Part shown: positions 44,350-55,859 of the stretch, in pieces | How the letters are laid out: every line of letters begins with the position of its first letter | Position numbering within the stretch: the first letter of the stretch is position 1 | NCBI RefSeq assembly: GCF_020342455.1 | Contig: NZ_CP080506.1 | Coordinates: 124,001-188,000, forward strand | Source of the DNA: Profftia sp020342455 | GTDB taxonomy: Bacteria > Pseudomonadota > Gammaproteobacteria > Enterobacterales > Enterobacteriaceae | DNA: 64,000 nt | Direction of reading: 5' to 3' | The notes under the pieces: model-generated | Databases searched by the model: none | What the model was told of the DNA's origin: nothing | The model's input: only the letters and a program-made list of their open reading frames with translations | Made by a program: the position numbers and the translations under genes

Positions 44350-46412
44350 TTTTTTAAATTGACGATATAATTTTTTATATTAAGTTTAGATATTTTTTAT
44401 AAAATAAAAAATTAATATTTTCATATAAATATATATTGTGCGGTAGATATTATAACGGTAATTAGTTAATTAAATTTTATAAGAAGATTATTAACAATAT
44501 ATTCAGGTAATTTTGTAAGATAAAATTTTATAAATTTTAGTAAAGATTTAATCTAAATAATAAGCCAAAAATATAAAAAATATTATTTAATATCTAATTA
44601 TTTAATAGACATGTAGTAGTTATATAAATTATTCATTATAATAACATTCAATATCACTGTATTAAGTGTACTTAATCTAATACAATAATTTTTAAAATTT
44701 ATTGTATTAAAAATTCTTGTTTAGAATACGTTAATTACGTAATATTATGTAGTAGTAAATTTACTATAAATAAATTTTGAGAAAATATTTATTTTTTAGA
44801 TATTTATGAAAATTATTTATATTAGAATGATCTCTAATTTAATGATTTTAATAGTTTTTTTTAGTATCATTCTGTATATTTTAATATTTTCTAAATAAAT
44901 AAATACCATATTATTCTAATACTATTTATTTTATTTTTAATCTTATTTATATTAGATTATTTATTTTACCCTTAGTTAAATTATCCTATAGCATTTAGAA
45001 AATACAACGATTTTCATATAAAAATCATTACTTAAATTTTGATATGTGATATAATTCTATTAAATCTTAATTAAATGCAGAAAAATACTGAATTAGTAAG
45101 ATTAATAATAAATAATAACTAATGAAATCATAAATAATTTTAATAATAAGTGTACAATAAATTAATCCCTTATTGGATAATCTATCGTACTGTTTATACA
45201 GTATCTGATATTATTTATTTAAGAAAATAAATAATATTTAATATCTTATTTTGTAGTAAAATTACCTTTAATGTTTTTTTGTTATGTTTTATATTTAAAG
45301 CATTATTTTATATCAAAAATATTAGATAAACTAATATTATATTTTAGTATAAAAAGACTAAGTATAATTTTATTATCATGCTTTAAAAATTAACTTTTAT
45401 AATAAAATTATTTTAATTTATGATAATTACAATAAATTAAAATTAATTACAGTGCTCCTTATAAGGATTACTAGGTTTATTTGATATTATATTAATAAAT
45501 ATAGTTTTAAGAATAAAAAATATTAAATAGTACTTTTATAAAATATAAAATTAATTTTACTAATAAAATATTCCTGATACGCACATTATTTACTATATCT
45601 TGTTAAATACCTACCTTATTAATTATATTAATAATAACTAGAGTGCACATAGAACATAAATTACATTGTCTATATAAATCAATATTTCATAATTAAGTTT
45701 AAAGGGATTATTAATCCGGGACATAAATAGTTATAAAATAAGTCAAATAAGTTATTGATTTACTATTAAGAATTTTATTTTTTAGTGATAACAGTCCTTG
45801 TTTTATTTTTTAAAATAGAAAAAAAATTTATGTTTAGCATATTATTATTAAATCATAATATGTAATATAATAAAGAATACTATTACTATTATATAATGTT
45901 ACTACAAATACCTTTATTTAGTAATACTAATATGCATAAAAATTTATAATTTGACTTTCATAACATAAGATATAATATATTATAAGTATATATTTAAAAT
46001 TATTTAAGATATTTTAAAGTTATTAATAAAAGAATTAAATTATATAATTCAATTACATTAATAAACGCAGAGTATAATGATCTATTAATAATCTTAATAT
46101 ATAGTTAGTTATCAGGTTCTAGCAAAATCAATTATTACGATATTACGGTTTCTTTTCTATAAAAGTTGCATATAGGTATATATTATAAATATAATCTATA
46201 AAATTTTTATAATATATTCTTATATATTTACTATACTAAATTGAGGGTAAAAATAAATATTTTATGTGAAATATATTTTATATTGTTATTTATTTATATA
46301 ATGTAGCTAAATTAGTTAAGATAAAACAATTAACTTAAATACTCATTTTTCTATATTATTTATTCTATTATCAAATAAAAATAATTTAAATCTTATAAAA
46401 GAGACTTATATT
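44350..46412. other. Gene-free stretch between fabB and tusE
   Basis: Two kilobases of AT-rich DNA with no readable gene, remnant or notable repeat apart from short hairpins. Confidence 0.6.
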
Positions 46413-46742
46413 ATGCTAGAATTTTCTGGGTATAAAATTCAAACTGATGATCAGGGGTATTTGCTTGATAGTAGTAATTGGAGTGAAGATATAGTACCAC
46501 TATTAGCTAATCAAGAGGGTCTGAATTTAAGTATAGATCACTGGGAGGTAATACGGTTTGTACGTTCGTTTTATCTAAAGTATAATACTTCTCCTCCTAT
46601 ACGTATCATAATAAGAGATATCACTAAAAGATATGGGAAGGATAAAGGAAATAGCTGTTATTTATATACTCTATTTCCTCGGGGACCAGCTAAACAAGCT
46701 ATCAAATTAGCAGGTTTACCAAAACCAGTGCGATGTATTTGA
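46413..46742 (+). CDS. tusE: Sulfurtransferase TusE
   Basis: Last carrier of the Tus sulfur relay: takes sulfur that starts at IscS and passes through TusA and TusBCD, and hands it to MnmA for 2-thiolation of wobble uridine. The 109 residues equal E. coli. LSIDHWEVIRFVRSFYLKYNTSP, the KGNSCYLYTLFPRGPAKQA block and the C-terminal PKPVRCI with the sulfur-bearing penultimate Cys are all there. The ribosome site is modest (AAAGAGA). It joins iscS and mnmG in this window in a single modification pathway. Confidence 0.96.
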   Translation: MLEFSGYKIQTDDQGYLLDSSNWSEDIVPLLANQEGLNLSIDHWEVIRFVRSFYLKYNTSPPIRIIIRDITKRYGKDKGNSCYLYTLFPRGPAKQAIKLAGLPKPVRCI

Positions 46743-47737
46743 TAAAATTATCAATTTATTAATTAATTTTTTCGTAAGGATAGAGAATAAATTTGTAATA
46801 GTATTTAATAATAAATTTAGATAATGTAATAATGTTATTATTATAAGTAATATCATTTATAAGTATTAGAAAATAATACTATATTTTTTAAAATAAAGAA
46901 AATTTAATATTACGATTAAGATATTGAAAGTGTACTAATAAGATTTATATCTTATTTGATTAGTCTTATAAATCAATAAAATATTGTAATAACTTTATTA
47001 TGCTAGTACATTGAAAAATGATAATTTTTACTAATGATTAATATCATCTGTATGATGTATCATATATTTACTAATATTATTTACTTTAAAAGTATTCTAC
47101 ATAAGAATTTTATTCTTTTACAAGATGTAAATAGTACTTTATCTTTTATTTTTTATATATTTTAATATTTTAATATTCTATGAATTAATTTTTTTGTTTT
47201 TAGAAGACATTTCGTTATACTGTAATAATATTACTACCAATAGTAGTGTAATGCATTTTAGTTGTATTATATGCTAATATTATAAATATTATTGTTACTT
47301 AATGGATGTAAATTATCGTATTTTTAATATAAAAAATTTAATTAATTACTATCATTAATAATGTAATATACTGCATTTTTATATTTGCATTAAAAGTAAA
47401 GGTGAGTTATTTATATAACTATAATGTACTACATAGTACAACAAACGGATATTTTATATATTAAAATTATATTACAGCAACATATAAAAATCATTTAAAG
47501 TAGTAAATGTAATACATTATCTTTTAAATAAAAATTGTTATTACAAGTTAATAGCACATCCTATCTCTATAAATAGAGATAATTTATTTGGTCACTTTGT
47601 CGTAATATTAATTGATTAATAGAGTAGTTTTATATTGTCGTATTACATTAATATTAGTTTCTTGCCATTTTGTTATATTGAGTTGTTATAATAGACTCGC
47701 ATAACGTCTTATTAAATTATGCAAGGAATTTGCCTTC
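46743..47737. other. Gene-free stretch between tusE and trkH
   Basis: No gene readable; pepQ and yigZ, which precede trkH in E. coli, are not seen. A TATAAT at 47687-47692 with TTGCCA at 47662-47667 (19-base spacer) is a possible but weak trkH promoter. A small hairpin with 7-bp arms lies near 47563-47580. Confidence 0.5.
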
Positions 47738-49189
47738 ATGCATTTTCGCGCTATTATTCGTATTGTTGGTTTATTAGTTATATTATTTTCAGGGACTATG
47801 ATTATACCTGGATTAGTTGCCTTGATTTATCATGACGGTGCAGGCCGTGCATTTACTCAAACTTTTTTTGTTGCATTAATTATTGGTATTGTATTATGGT
47901 GGCCACAACGTGAACACAGGTATATTTTAAAAGCTCGTGAAGGTTTTTTAATCGTTGTTTTATTCTGGACAGTATTAGGTAGTGTAGGAGCATTACCCTT
48001 TTTATTTTCTAATCTCCCCAATCTTGGTATGACTAATGCTTTTTTTGAATCATTTTCTGGTTTAACTACTACGGGAGCAACTACTTTAGAAGGATTAGAT
48101 CATTTACCTAAAGCGATTTTATTTTATCGTCAAATGTTACAATGGTTGGGTGGTATGGGTATTATTGTTTTAGCTGTAGCTATCTTACCTATTTTAGGGG
48201 TAGGTGGGTTGCAACTCTATCGTGCTGAAATACCAGGACCTCTAAAAGAGAATAAAATGCGACCTAGAATTGCTGAAACAGCAAAAACACTTTGGTTTAT
48301 ATATGTCTTACTAACTATTGTTTGCACCGTAGCATTATGGGGTGCAGGGATGAATATATTTGATGCAATATCTCACAGTTTTTCAACTATTGCTATAGGT
48401 GGATTCTCCACTCATGATGCTAGTATAGGTTATTTTAAAAGTACTACTATCAATAATATTGTTGCAGTTTTTTTATTAATATCTAGTTGTAATTTTAGTT
48501 TGCACTTTGCACTCTTTAGTGGACGTAATTTAAAGGTTTATTGGTGTGATCTGGAATGCCGTATATTTTTTTTTATTCAAATAGCCTTAGTAATTATATG
48601 TACCTTAGTTTTATGGTCTCACAAAGTATATCAGACAGCATTACAAACGTTAAATCAAGCATTTTTTCAAGTAGTTTCAATGGCAACTACTGCTGGTTTT
48701 ACTACAGATAGCATTGCCCACTGGCCTTTATTTTTACCAATTCTTTTATTGTGTTCAGCATTTATTGGTGGTTGTGCCGGGTCTACTGGTGGTGGTTTAA
48801 AAGTTATTCGAATTATATTACTATTTCTACAGGGTTCTCGGGAACTTAAACGTTTAGTGCATCCTAATGCTGTATATACAATAAAACTAGGTAACCGTGC
48901 TCTGCCTGAACGTATTCTTGAATCAGTATGGGGGTTCTTTTCTGCCTATGCACTGGTGTTTATAATAAGTATGTTAGCTATTATAGCAACCGGTGTAGAC
49001 GATTTTTCCGCGTTTACTACAGTAGTTGCCACATTGAATAATCTTGGTCCAGGGTTAGGAGTGGTTGCAGAGAATTTCACAGCTATAAATGATACAGCTA
49101 AATGGGTTCTAATTGTAACTATGTTATTTGGCCGATTAGAAGTTTTTACTGTACTTGTTCTATTTACTTCAACTTTTTGGCGTAATTAA
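47738..49189 (+). CDS. trkH: Trk potassium uptake protein TrkH
   Basis: Membrane pore subunit of the Trk potassium uptake system; works with the cytoplasmic regulator TrkA. The 483 residues equal E. coli. The four pore-loop filter segments are visible: SGLTTTGATTLEG, TIAIGGFSTHD, MATTAGFTTDS and TLNNLGPGLG. About ten to twelve hydrophobic helices surround them. AAGGA lies upstream of the ATG. It is intact from MHFRAIIRIVGLLVILFSG to the C-terminal FTSTFWRN. Potassium uptake is thus under the cell's own control. Confidence 0.97.
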   Translation: MHFRAIIRIVGLLVILFSGTMIIPGLVALIYHDGAGRAFTQTFFVALIIGIVLWWPQREHRYILKAREGFLIVVLFWTVLGSVGALPFLFSNLPNLGMTNAFFESFSGLTTTGATTLEGLDHLPKAILFYRQMLQWLGGMGIIVLAVAILPILGVGGLQLYRAEIPGPLKENKMRPRIAETAKTLWFIYVLLTIVCTVALWGAGMNIFDAISHSFSTIAIGGFSTHDASIGYFKSTTINNIVAVFLLISSCNFSLHFALFSGRNLKVYWCDLECRIFFFIQIALVIICTLVLWSHKVYQTALQTLNQAFFQVVSMATTAGFTTDSIAHWPLFLPILLLCSAFIGGCAGSTGGGLKVIRIILLFLQGSRELKRLVHPNAVYTIKLGNRALPERILESVWGFFSAYALVFIISMLAIIATGVDDFSAFTTVVATLNNLGPGLGVVAENFTAINDTAKWVLIVTMLFGRLEVFTVLVLFTSTFWRN

Positions 49190-49298
49190 GTGGTTAAAAA
49201 TGAATTAGCTGTATTATAAGTAATATAAATAACATACAAGATTTAGTCATTTTACTAAATATGATAAATAAACTAAGTGTATAATATCTTTGTATTTT

Positions 49299-49336
49299 GT
49301 ATGGTATCAAAAAACAACTTACTTTGATATAACCAT
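49299..49336. terminator. Possible terminator hairpin behind trkH
   Basis: GTATGGT and ATCAAA on the left pair with TTTGAT and ACCATAC on the right, with a 3-base bulge and a loop of about 11 bases. It lies 110 bases past the trkH stop. The T run expected after a terminator is poor, so the role is uncertain. Confidence 0.4.
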
Positions 49337-50931
49337 ACTATTTTATATACATATATTCAAGCTATCTCAATATAATGCAGTAATAATATTACTTCCGGTT
49401 ATTTATAAATATTTTTAGTATTTTATATATATTTATAAAATTGTATATTAAGTAAATTTAATTACATATTGAGCGAATTATTTATAGTCAACTTAATAAG
49501 TTATAATGTTAAAAAATTACAAATAATTTTTATAATTTCTTACATTTTTTATTTACTCTTTGTCAACTGAAGCATTGTGTTATTTTTACCTTCACAATGA
49601 GTTACCCAGATTATGGTTTAGCTAAATCAGTATAATTAGGTTAATTATCCAATCACTAAGTATATAATTTAGTAGTCTTACTATATTATAATATTCTAAG
49701 CTCTTAAAATAAGAGTTCATACTTAACCTACTGACAAATGTATTATAAAAAAGGATATTACTATAATATAGTATTATAATGTAAATAAATAAAAATTTTT
49801 ATCCGCTGTCTAGTTAAGTTATAAATATTAACAATTTTTAGAAAGTTAGCTATTATTTGTTATAGAGAGTTTTAATTGTAAACATAGATTTATTAGTTAG
49901 TTAATGAGGTTCGTAATTTACTACATAATTAATTCAATAAATTATATAAATATATTTTTATTTGATTAATCTATATTATTAATATTATTAAGAGTTATTT
50001 ACTTTTGTAGTAATAACGACTAACTCTATATAAGTAACAGAATTAATAGTTAATCTTTATATAATTATTTATTAAAATAATATGATTGATAATCTAATGA
50101 GTAAGATAAAGTTATTTTAAGTATTTTATTGTAAGATTTACTTCTGAAATAACATTAATTATTATATGATTAGTTATATAAATTTCTTAATGTATAGATA
50201 CTTCTATTTACAAAAATAAATACATTAAAATATTTTAATAATAGTGAATCTTGCAGATTGTTATTTAGAGGAGTAATATATGTATATTCAAAGCTAGCGT
50301 TAGTAAGAAGTGCTTATGTTTAAGATAATAAGTACCGCTTATTTATTAGTATTTTAAATTACTCTAAATATTAAGAGTAACGATTAATTTATTGTGTTTT
50401 ATATTTTTTTTTAAAAGTATATAAAAATAAAACTAAGATTAATCTTTATAAAATTATTATATTGGCTACCATGAAATAATTATTAATTATATTTATAATC
50501 TAAAATAGTAATAATTCAAAATTATTATATAAATACTTATAAAATGAAATAATAAATGCAAATATTACATATTTTATGTATAATATTTTTTTACTAAAAG
50601 TACTATATAAAATTTTAATTAGTACAATATAGTAATATTACTATATTAGATAATTGTTGTATAACTGTACTTGTATTAAGTATTTTTAGTAAAACATAAA
50701 CTTAATTGAAAGGTATCAATAAGTAGATAGATTATAATATACTAATATTATTAGTATATTATAAAAATAATACTTACTATAAAAGTATTTATATAGTTAT
50801 AATTATAACTTGTAATTTTTTATAAATAAATTATAATTATCACATAAAAATAAGGTATAATACTATATTTTATAAATGGTATATTACTTAATAGATTTAA
50901 TCTACCCTAAAATAGGGTATACCATTTAAGA

Positions 50932-50966
50932 TACTTAATACTTAATACTTAATACTTAATACTTAA
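50932..50966. repeat. Tandem repeat, 5 copies of a 7-bp unit
   Basis: Five exact copies of TACTTAA, directly behind a hairpin (TACCCTA...TAGGGTA, 50903-50919). It is intergenic and slippage-prone. Confidence 0.9.
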
Positions 50967-51407
50967 TTAAGTATATATGTATCATTTTAGGTAAATTATA
51001 AAAATATTAGCTAAAAAATCAGGAAAATAAAATATAATTTTTATAGAACTTTTAATAAAATAAAAATAATGTTTTTTTTTATTTTAGTATATAAATATAA
51101 AATATAGATCAAATCTTATAAAAATATATATTTTTAATAGTATTATGTAGGGTTAATAATTTATTTATCTTTTTAAGATATGAATTAAATCTTTTTATAA
51201 TAGCAATTTTATTGTATTATTTTATATGTATAAGTTAAATATAAAACCAATTATAGTTAATAAAGTTATATATACCATAAAATATAATTTATTGTTATAT
51301 AAACAAGTATTAGTAAATACAATAAAGTTATAGCTAATTTAGAATGATCAAAAAAATTATACCTATTTTAGGTAACCAAACTTAATCTTTATAAGATAGT
51401 ATTTTAT

Positions 51408-51483
51408 GTCCCCATCGTCTAGAGGCCTAGGACACTGCCCTTTCACGGCAGTAACAGGGGTTCAAACCCCCTTGGGGACACCA
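51408..51483 (+). tRNA. gltT: tRNA-Glu (anticodon UUC)
   Basis: A 76-base cloverleaf. The acceptor stem GTCCCCA pairs with TGGGGAC. The D arm has GTCTAGAGGCCTAGGAC. The anticodon stem CTGCC/GGCAG encloses the loop CTTTCAC, giving anticodon TTC at 51432-51434. The T arm has AGGGGTTCAAACCCC, and CCA is encoded. It is nearly the E. coli tRNA-Glu. It is the only RNA gene I find, and it stands alone, whereas in E. coli tRNA-Glu genes lie in rRNA operon spacers. The symbol follows E. coli usage for this isoacceptor. Confidence 0.98.
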
Positions 51484-51994
51484 AAATCATTATTATTATA
51501 GCTAAAGTAATCACAAGAACACTTATGATTAATGTAGTATCAACTATAGTGATAGGTAGCTTGAAATAATTTTATATATAATATTTATAAGTATTATATC
51601 TGGATTACCTAATGATATAATATGTAATTAGATATAAATTTTTATCTCTTAGTATAAGCCACTTAATTTTAATAAAATTAAGTTTTTATAAAATTATTTT
51701 TATCTATTATTAATTGTAGATATTTATATTTGATAAAGAGTAATTTAATATTTTTATAATTTATTTATTATGATATGTATAAGAATTATCAGTATAACTA
51801 ATTCTATCTCTAAGGCATTTAATATTATTAAGATATTTCTAAATAGTAATATTTTCAAAACTTGTTTAAAATTTTTTAGCTTATAATATGCTGATTATTT
51901 ATATCATATAAGATATCATAAATGTAAAATCTTAAAATATTTTTTATCTCTTTCATTCCTATATAAAATATTAATAATCTAAGGAAAGAGTTAA
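51484..51994. other. Gene-free spacer between tRNA-Glu and rsmC
   Basis: AT-rich, no gene or rRNA remnant that I can defend. Confidence 0.6.
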
Positions 51995-53044
51995 ATGTTA
52001 TCACTACTTCCTGCTAGTAAATTAATTTTGCGTCATAGTAATAGATTAAAATCACGCTTAGTACTTTTTGCAGGTGATCTGCAGGATATATTACCAGCAA
52101 AATTTACAGCAGTAAATGTTAGTGTTCATGCTAATCAATATAATTATTGGAAGAAACTTAGTAGTTTGATGAGTAAAAATTGCTTTTTTAGTCTAAGTGC
52201 GAATAATACAATTACAGTTAAATCTAATGCTATGATATATTACTGGCCTAAAAGTAAACAGGAAGCAAAATTTAACTTATATAATCTCTTCTCTTTTCTT
52301 CCTATAGGTACAGAACTGTTTATAGTAGGAGAAAATCATTCTGGAGTACGTAGCGCGGAAGGCATGATTGAACATTATGGATCACTAAAAAAAATAGATA
52401 GCGCTTTTCATTGTGCTTTGTATCATGGTTTTTTAAAAAAACAGTCTAATTTTAATCTTGCAGATTGGTGGAGTAATTATCAAATAGGTAGTCTTAGTAT
52501 AGCAACACTACCAGGTGTTTTTAGTTTTAATAAATTAGATATTGGTAGTAAGATATTACTCTCTATATTTCAATCTGATATAAAAGGTAAGATCCTAGAT
52601 GTAGGATGCGGTGCGGGTGTATTGTCTGCTGTAATAGGAAAGATATCTCCAAGAGTGAACCTAACACTTATAGATGTGAGTGCACCTGCATTAGCAGCTA
52701 GTCAGATGACACTTACTATAAATAGTATACAAGGCAAAGTTATTCCAAGCGATATTTACTCTAATGTAAAAGGATGTTTTGATATAATTATATCTAATCC
52801 TCCCTTTCATAACAGCACACAAATTAGTTTAACTAATGCTAAAAAAATAATTTATGGTGCACCAAGTCATCTGCGAAGAGGAGGTAAGCTATGTATCGTA
52901 GCTAACTCTTTTTTGCCGTATGCTCAAATGCTTGATAATGTATTCGGAGCACATCAAGTTTTAGTTAAAACTAGACATTTCAAAGTTTATGTATCTTATT
53001 TAAATGGGATATATAGTAATAGAAATACTATTTTTTTTAATTAA
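51995..53044 (+). CDS. rsmC: 16S rRNA (guanine1207-N2)-methyltransferase RsmC
   Basis: Methylates G1207 in helix 34 of the small subunit. The 349 residues match E. coli (343). The protein has two methyltransferase-like halves: an N-terminal non-catalytic copy (LLPASKLILRHS, LFAGDLQDILPA, ENHSGVRSAEGM) and a C-terminal catalytic half with the SAM-binding DVGCGAGVLSAVIG and the active-site NPPFH. AAGGAAAG precedes the ATG. It stands alone. Keeping such a fine-tuning enzyme while so much else is lost suggests recent or incomplete decay. Confidence 0.96.
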   Translation: MLSLLPASKLILRHSNRLKSRLVLFAGDLQDILPAKFTAVNVSVHANQYNYWKKLSSLMSKNCFFSLSANNTITVKSNAMIYYWPKSKQEAKFNLYNLFSFLPIGTELFIVGENHSGVRSAEGMIEHYGSLKKIDSAFHCALYHGFLKKQSNFNLADWWSNYQIGSLSIATLPGVFSFNKLDIGSKILLSIFQSDIKGKILDVGCGAGVLSAVIGKISPRVNLTLIDVSAPALAASQMTLTINSIQGKVIPSDIYSNVKGCFDIIISNPPFHNSTQISLTNAKKIIYGAPSHLRRGGKLCIVANSFLPYAQMLDNVFGAHQVLVKTRHFKVYVSYLNGIYSNRNTIFFN

Positions 53045-55859
53045 AAATTAAATTGAATAAATTTATTTTTACTATTTACATTACTCAATGATATTAGTAT
53101 TAATATACGCATATATATCTCTATAATTATGGGTAAGAAAAAATATTTTTCAGAAAGAGAAAGTATTAGACAAGTTATAATAAGGCAACATTATAAGAGT
53201 GAATAAAAATACTATCTATGTCTTTTATATATTAGGTTATATTAAAATTAATAGCTTATACATCTTATTTTTTAAATATTTATTATATAAAGAATTTTTT
53301 AATTTTTTATGTACTAATACACCACTAGTACAATATAAATTCAATACTAATTTTATAGTAAAATATAGATAATTTTAGTAAATAAAAATAAGTACTTCAC
53401 TAACTTTAATCTTGATAAGATTTAGTAAGAAAAAAAGGGGGGGTATCTTAGTTCAATTATATATTTATTAAGAAAATGATATTATGTACGCTAATAAAAG
53501 TATTATTGTATATTAATATTATTGATAATTTTAATATATTTTGTAACAAAAGTAGTAAAATACAATAAATATGTACGTCTCTAAATCTAATAAAATAGTC
53601 TATTTTAATAATTAAAGTTATATAAGTTATTATTATAATACATGTCTCAGTCTTATATATTATTATTTAAATTTAATTTTTTATTATGCAATTATAATTC
53701 TCTAATAATTATTTTTTATTTAATTTATAATTTGCTCATTATACATAATATATAAATTAATTATATTATGTATTATATTTATAAGAATAATAATATATAT
53801 ATTTTATATAACTTTTACTATCTTCTCTTTAGGGGGTAGTAAAAATTATAATACTTAATAAGATGTACACAAAATATGTAATAGTTAAGCTCTTTCATTA
53901 TAATATATACAAATTATTTTTTACTCTTAATTTACCAGTAAAGGTCTTAATTTTATATATATATATACTAAAGATTAAAAATTTAGTATAATGGATCTTA
54001 TTAGGTAGAGTTAATTATATATTAATAATTGATATTTATTTTATAGTAAGGTTATTAATTTTTTATTTACATTAGTTTACTTTATAAGACTATATAGTAT
54101 GCAGGGAACTATCAATAGAGTGTTAATAGTATTTTTTGTTTTTATAGAACAATCTGATAACTAAAAAATCAATAGCATATAATCTAAATTACTTAAAAGA
54201 TTATATTCTTATATTGATTATATATTATTATTTCAATAATTTATTATAGTAGATGAATAATTTAATAGAAATTTATTCTATTTTTTACAAAATATATATT
54301 ATATAGAATATAATATTCTAATTATTAGTTTAAATAAATATTTTATCTTAAATAATATATTCTTACTTTTATAATAAAGTAGTGTTTTTTGATTATATTT
54401 ATGTTTTTATTTAATATAATTAAGTTAAATGCAATCAACTCTATTGATATAATTCAGTAAAGATTATTAATTATTAATTATTAATTTAATACATTCTATT
54501 GAATTAGGCTTATTAATTTTATCTGAGTAATAAATATCTTTTATATTATTATATTAGTTGCCATAGTACTTCTTCTATTAAGTACTATGGCAATTCTATA
54601 GGCATAATTTTACTATTTTGTCTGATATCTAATAAAAATTATTTAATACCTTATTATAAGTAAAAATATAAAGAAATCAATGTACTTATTTATATAATAT
54701 CTTAATAAAGATATTATTATTTTGTTTTATAAAATAGTAGCATTAAAAATGCTACATTATAAAGATATAAAATTTATATTTATTTATTTTTAATTTAAAT
54801 TACTTATTTAAATAGTCTTAATAAGCAAGAAAAAATCTTTCTTAAAATATTATTTTATTGATAATTTTTAATTATATTCTTAATTAAGATAAATTTTTAT
54901 ATATTTAGTGTTATTTATATACAATAAATATTACTTAAATTTTAAGTTTATGTTAAAACATAATTTTGCAATAGATAAAATTTTTTTATGATTTAGATTT
55001 AAATCTAATAATCTCAAATATATATTTAAAATAGCAATTAGGTTGTTATACTTAATAAATTAAGTACTTTAGTAAAAGTATTGGGATAAAATCATTTTAT
55101 ATGTATATAATTTAAGTCAACCCTACTAAAGGTAATTAAAAAATTAATAACTAGTTACATTATTTTAGCTATTAAAAATAACAATTATTCAATATACTTT
55201 ATAATAAATTGTATATTAATTTATAAATAATTCAGTAAGTATTAGATTTAATAGTTTATATATTTTTATATAAGAATATGAATTTATAAAATTAATAAAC
55301 TTCCTGATGTTTTTAAAAAATTTTGTTAAATATTAAAGTCAAATATTATAGAGATAAATTTCTAGATTAATAAAATATGTTATCTGATATATCTAAAAGT
55401 ATAATAATGGTTAATTATATATTTCTATTGTAGAAAAAAGTATTGGCGTAACTAATAAGTAATCACCTTATCGTTAAAGACTTTTTAGATATAACTACAA
55501 TTATTCTACAAATCACATTATTTCAATGTAAAAAGTTAATAATATATAAATTTTTTTGATAGTAGTAATTATAATTTAATAAAACATGTTATAACGTAAT
55601 AAAAGTATTATTTCAGTTAGTTATTAATAATAAAAGTAATTTTCTTAGTGAAGATATTAAAATAATAAAATTATTAGATATTATAACTTAAGAATATATA
55701 CTATACATGTATCATATACTAGTACTCAATAAGTATTAATATTCAAGTTAATAATATTATTATTCTTATGTAAAAAATATCTATTTTGATTATAATACTA
55801 TCTCTTGAATATATTTATATTAAATTAAATCTCTTTGAGATTACATACGGAGTAAAGTA
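53045..55859. other. 2.8-kb gene-free desert between rsmC and iscS
   Basis: No gene readable. It holds a G7 run (53437-53443), a possible hairpin around 53817-53843 (TTTTACTA...TAGTAAAA) and a perfect hairpin at 54558-54593. iscR, the usual regulator upstream of iscS, is absent, and I see no IscR-type operator. Confidence 0.6.
54558..54593. repeat. Perfect inverted repeat, 14-bp arms
   Basis: TTGCCATAGTACTT (54558-54571) and AAGTACTATGGCAA (54580-54593) around 8 bases. It is richer in G+C than its surroundings and lies in the middle of a desert. It may be the terminator of a gene that has since dissolved. Confidence 0.8.

Larger units (their letters stand above)
49190..51407. other. Gene-free stretch between trkH and tRNA-Glu
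   Basis: No gene readable. It includes an imperfect hairpin just after trkH (49299-49336), a start-like GAGGAG plus ATG near 50270-50282 whose frame stops at once, a hairpin at 50903-50919, and a 7-bp tandem array (50932-50966). In E. coli hemG and then an rRNA operon follow trkH; neither is readable here. Confidence 0.55.

Noticed and set aside
51600..51620. GGATTACCT considered as the 3' end of a decayed 16S rRNA gene
   Set aside because: It lies on the wrong side of the tRNA, is short, differs at a key base, and no other rRNA sequence surrounds it.
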